Origin: Cupriavidus sp. IDO
GTDB lineage: Bacteria; Pseudomonadota; Gammaproteobacteria; Burkholderiales; Burkholderiaceae
Direction of reading: 5' to 3'
DNA length: 37,761 bases
Assembly: GCF_000812465.1 (NCBI RefSeq)
Contig: NZ_JWMA01000124.1
Span: 1-37,761, forward strand
Numbering within the stretch: the stretch's first letter is position 1; each line of letters opens with the position of its first letter. The position numbers and the translations under genes are program-made. Below, piece by piece: positions 34,534-37,761 of the stretch. Under the pieces are notes generated by a model. That model made no database searches. It saw only the letters and a list, made by a program, of their open reading frames with translations, and was not told the origin of the DNA.

Positions 34534-35029
34534 CTTAAGCTCCAATAGCATCGTTGTTCCCTGCCTCAGACGTAAACCTGACTTCGAAACCGTCGGTCTC
34601 CGTCCGGGTTCGCCTCCGACCAACCGTCAGTTCGCGCGGGCGTTAGTCGTAGGTTAGTCGCTAGCCCACTCCGACGGAAGCTTGCTTCTCGGACTAGCTG
34701 TTATGCATGCATGGAATAGTCACTCGCCCGGCGATCGCGAACCTAAGTCCTGGGAATTCAAGGCTCGTCCTGAATCGGGGAGCGATCACGGTATATGCCT
34801 CCGCCACGCTTCGCGTCTCGCGCAGACGTCCCGCGTGCATTCCGCGTACCGAGCGCGTCATGGGTAGCTGTGCTCAGCATGGCCAACCATGTCAGGCTCA
34901 GAGAAAGCCAACGCCGTTGGTTGAGGGTAAGCCTTGGTTTGTAAGCGTCCAGTGAACCGCGTCTTGGCGCGAAGTTTGAAGTTGGTACAACTCCCCGTAA
35001 ATAGGTTGAATAATTAGTCGCCTCCGATT
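34534..35029. other. Intergenic region without a gene
   Basis: About 500 bases upstream of the PRISE gene, expected to hold its promoter. No conserved structure was identified. Confidence 0.35.
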
Positions 35030-35425
35030 TCATGGCAGGATGAGCCGGGTGCGCAGATCCAGCGCGGCCAGCGTGCCGGTCGCGTCCTCGGTGGCCAGCC
35101 CGGACAGCTCGCGCTGCACGGCTGACAACTGTGCATTGGCAACCGCCACTTCCCGCGCGCAGATCGCCGCGGCAGCAGCCTCCTCCCCACCGAGTGCCGT
35201 CAAGTCCCGCTCGGCCTGTGCCATGCCCTCCCGGGCGACGTCCAGCCTCGGCTTGCGGACGGCCAGCGCGGTCAGGCGCTGCAACTCCTGCTGGTCACGT
35301 GCCAACTCCGTCTGCAGGGCAGACGAAGCAGCACGCTGGCCGGGCAGAGCCGCCAGCGCGTCGGCCAGCGGCCTCATCGCCGACTGCTTGGCCTGGTAGC
35401 TGGCTGTACGCCTGCTTCCAAGCAC
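35030..35425 (-). pseudogene. Ala/Gln-rich coiled-coil membrane-protein remnant (unidentified)
   Basis: The open frame has about 131 codons from a GTG that lacks a ribosome-binding site. The frame is also open a little further upstream (TVLAATFVL, ending at an in-frame TAG), which looks like the end of a transmembrane helix. The remainder is a long amphipathic, Ala/Leu/Gln/Glu-rich helix without cysteine (ALQTELARDQQELQRLTALA), predicted to be a coiled coil. This fits a membrane-anchored protein that has lost its N-terminal part. I do not recognise the family; some phage and conjugative-element membrane proteins have this plan. Confidence 0.45.
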
Positions 35426-35702
35426 AAACGTGGCAGCAAGAACCGTCTATTGCCGTCGATTCCGATGGGCTGGTGACCTGGTGCTATATACGCGCACGAC
35501 GGAGTGGAAGGTCGGCGGCGAAGCGGATTCTGCCACTGCGTCCCATTTGTCTAAACAAATTCTCCCTGGTCACCGAGCTCTATTTTTTCCCCGCCCGTCG
35601 TCATCGCGTACTGGCGTTACGCTGTCGTCAATAACCAATTGCTAAACCGCGGCGCAGTCGCTGGAAGTAACTATGAAGGAATAGCCATTATTCCCATATG
35701 GA
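35426..35702. other. Short intergenic region, no gene seen
   Basis: Precedes the ycaQ pseudogene; no conserved feature identified. Confidence 0.35.
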
Positions 35703-36954
35703 ATGAGCCGAACCGTAGTCAGACGTGCTACACAGAGGATGGAAGAATCTGCCATAACGGCCGGTGGCCAGGAGCCTACGGCGATCCTAAACGGTAACCC
35801 GGAGAAAAAATTGAGGTACCAGTCCTTCGAACTGAGTCATGCCCAAGCGCGCGCGATCTGGCTCGGCGCACAGCGTCTAAGCATTGAAGCGCCCTTCGGC
35901 AAGGGCCCCGAGGCAACGACGAACACTGTTCAGCACTTGGGGTACGTGCAAATTGACACGATAAATGTCATCGAGCGCTGCCATCACCATATCCTTTACA
36001 CCCGCATACCGGAGTACCAGCGTTCAGATCTTGAGCATGCGCAATCGACAACCAGGACAGTATTTGAGTACTGGACGCACGCGCTCTCTTATATTCCGAC
36101 TACGGACTATCGCTACTTTATGCCGGCTATGCGTCGCTACCGCGAGTCCCCGGAACGGTCACTCTCCAACGTCAATCGAGACGATTATGCGAAACTACTG
36201 CGCCGGGTCCGCGACGAAGGAGCGCTCTCAATACGCGACATCGAGGAAGCACCGGTGGAGAAGTCCCACCCGTGGGACAGTCGTAAGCCGTCGAAGCGTG
36301 CGCTGCGGTACGGGTTCTTCGCTGGCGACCTCACCATTTGTGAGCGCAAAGGGATGCTCAAGACGTACGAATTGGCTGACCGCCACTTCTCTTGGGAGCG
36401 TCGCCCGCGGTCGGCAACAGCAGGTCAATTTGCGCAGTATCTTCTCGATCGCGCGCTAAGGTCCCAAGGCGTCGTCAGCCTCGATTCCAATTTGCTATGG
36501 CAATGCGTCCTTTAAGGCCGTTGTCTCCGCTCTTTTGGAGACCAACGTCCGTCGGGGACGTCTGGTTCCTGTCCATCTGGCAGGACAAGCCAAGCTCCAG
36601 CACTGGGTCGAACCCTCAGCGCTGGAGACGGTAAGCCTTGCTGGGAAGCAGACGTATGTGCACATACTATCCCCCTTCGATCCTCTTGTTATCCAACGCA
36701 AGCGACTAAGCTTGTTCTTCGGCTATGAACACCGATTCGAAGCCTACGTGCCTGCAGAGAAGCGTGTCTACGGCTACTTTGCGCTACCCGTTCTCGTTGG
36801 GAACGAATTTGTTGCCGCGATAGACCTGAAGGCAGAGCGTCAAAAGCGTAAGCTCGCCGTACAAAAGTGGACGTGGCTCGTCCCTCATCGCTCTGGACTA
36901 AAGGCGCAAGTCGAGGACGCGCTGGATCGCTTTGAAGACTTTCAGATACCATGA
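35703..36954 (+). pseudogene. ycaQ: YcaQ-type winged-helix DNA glycosylase, frameshifted
   Basis: Codons 1-260 in one frame and the last 140 or so in the +1 frame together make a full-length YcaQ/AlkX-like protein (about 400 residues), which unhooks DNA interstrand crosslinks and bulky N7-alkyl lesions. The catalytic Q-x-D is seen in LGYVQIDTINVIERCHHH (Q83, D85). Further family blocks are FEYWTHALSYIP, PSKRALRYGFFAGDLTICER and, after the shift, ILSPFDPLVIQRKRL and LFFGYEHRFEAYVPAEKRVY GYFALPVLVGN. The shift lies near 36484-36492: reading ICYGNASFKAVV in the other frame restores the family sequence, so a single-base insertion explains it. Without correction the C-terminal DNA-binding part is lost. 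Start codon uncertain. Confidence 0.85.
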
Positions 36955-37677
36955 AGGGGCGTCGTCGCCGCCCAATGCCGGGGGCACACCTGGCGCCCTA
37001 TCCATCAGAAAATCTGGAAAGATCGGTCCTGAAGGCACTCCAAGGAAAACCACAAATGGGTACGTCAACGTGAAGTCCTGGTCTTGACACGAGCACGCCG
37101 TGTGACTCTCTATGGCTTGACCAATTCGGAGAGGGCCAAACTGCCCTCGTGAGCGAAGGCACCGATGATGGTATAGGCAACGACCGGGACCAGGCGGCGA
37201 TTAGATGGCGTCGTGCTTTGCGTGAGCACGAGATTCGATGGACGCATGAGCGTGGTAAGCGATGCTCGGCAACGATACCATCGATCGCCGATGTTGCAGG
37301 TCGCCAGGCGACGCTAAAGGAGGTGGCGATCAAATGCAGTAGTCCAGCGAGGGGCGGCGGCTCTGACGTAACAAGGGACCCGGCAAGCCCTTCGCGGCTG
37401 AATCGGAACTCGACGTCATCGATGTCGTGACCAAGGCCATCCAGATGCTGTTGTCGATCTTCGGCCAGCCACTGGGCCAAAGCTAAGTGATAGCGAGCAT
37501 GCAGACAGTCACGGCGCGCAGTTCCCGCCATCCCTAATGACCGCGTACCGTCGCAGCGTCACGCCGTCGGACCCGTATTCCCCTCCGGAATGATTGTTAT
37601 GGCCGTATGTCCCCTACTGTTCTGGGGGATTTGCAGCCATCATTCATGCACCGTCATCGAATATTGGAGCACAGGCA
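36955..37677. other. Intergenic region upstream of the second old yellow enzyme gene
   Basis: About 720 bases. A plus-strand frame of 40 codons (37367-37486), ending KAIQMLLSIFGQPLGQS, reads like the C terminus of a protein but lacks a start and is not recognised. A palindrome of the form TCCCC-N8-GGGGGA, near 37614-37631, is a possible operator for the gene at 37678. Confidence 0.4.
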
Positions 37678-37761
37678 GTGGAAAAACTTTTTAGCAACAC
37701 GTCCGTCGGATCTTACACGCTTGATCATCGGGTGGTACTCGCCCCCCTCACACGTATGCGC
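37678..37761 (+). CDS. NADH:flavin oxidoreductase (old yellow enzyme), 5' end, cut by the window
   Basis: A GTG start with GGAG 8 bases upstream opens a frame to the window edge. The 28 visible codons, beginning EKLFSNTSVGSYTL and continuing to HRVVLAPLTRMR, match the conserved N terminus of old yellow enzymes (L-F-x-P-x-x-V-G-x-x-x-L-x-N-R-V-V-x-A-P-L-T-R-x-R). Length and integrity beyond this are unknown. It resembles the family of the truncated copy at 98-754, but no overlap exists to compare them. Confidence 0.85.
   Translation, partial: MEKLFSNTSVGSYTLDHRVVLAPLTRMR

Noticed and set aside
37367..37486. A 40-codon plus-strand frame with a plausible hydrophobic C terminus
   Set aside because: There is no start codon with a ribosome-binding site, no family match, and a TGA immediately upstream; it may be a relic but cannot be supported as a gene.

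Overview
This window looks like an accessory region of a Burkholderiaceae-type betaproteobacterium (Burkholderia, Paraburkholderia, Caballeronia or Cupriavidus), possibly on a secondary replicon or plasmid. The reasons are high-GC codon use, Shine-Dalgarno-led small metabolic operons each next to a LysR or TetR regulator, an IS1634/IS66/IS5/IS256/IS630 mixture, and a three-recombinase (RIT) module. The genus is inferred from gene content and style, not from a marker gene. No rRNA, tRNA, CRISPR array or replication origin was seen.

Layout. 1-5.3 kb: an IS630 transposase tail is joined to a 5'-truncated old-yellow-enzyme gene; then about 1.5 kb without a recognisable gene; a small exported protein built of four 34-residue repeats; an IS256 scrap; and an intact IS1634-family element. 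5.5-10 kb: a cyclic-nucleotide-binding/thioredoxin-reductase-like fusion with its own terminator, then a Gfo/Idh/MocA oxidoreductase divergent from a LysR regulator. 10.2-14.2 kb: an IS66 remnant with a frameshifting 11-bp duplication, a RIT module (two complete tyrosine recombinases and one truncated), and an IS5 tail. 14.9-19.3 kb: a 6-oxocamphor-hydrolase-like crotonase, an atypical SDR, and a carboxymuconolactone-decarboxylase-family gene divergent from a LysR gene broken by an amber codon. 20-29.3 kb: a ClC protein, a D-2-hydroxyacid dehydrogenase, a YghU-type GST divergent from a TetR regulator, a cupin dioxygenase/alpha-beta hydrolase operon, an IS5 remnant and a second GST. 29.9-34.5 kb: the DUF485-actP acetate permease operon, a MaoC hydratase and a PRISE-type enone reductase. 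35-37.8 kb: a truncated membrane/coiled-coil relic, a frameshifted YcaQ-type DNA glycosylase, and the start of a second old yellow enzyme, cut by the window end.

How the genes may work together. Many intact enzymes (two enone-reductase families, a beta-diketone-hydrolase-like crotonase, a cupin C-C dioxygenase, an Asp-nucleophile hydrolase, MaoC, GSTs, acetate uptake) fit catabolism or detoxification of ketonic or aromatic xenobiotics. They are not one operon, so a single pathway is inference.

The most striking structural signal is a relic second copy of the cupin-hydrolase operon. Its promoter (32313-32346) and the last 20 cupin codons (32056-32118) lie at one end of a segment of about 10.5 kb, and the first codons of its hydrolase (21357-21528) lie at the other. 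The intact copy sits inside that segment. Both copies keep a 17-bp-spaced promoter with the same GTCA-N4-TGAC palindrome in the spacer, which suggests an undescribed operator.
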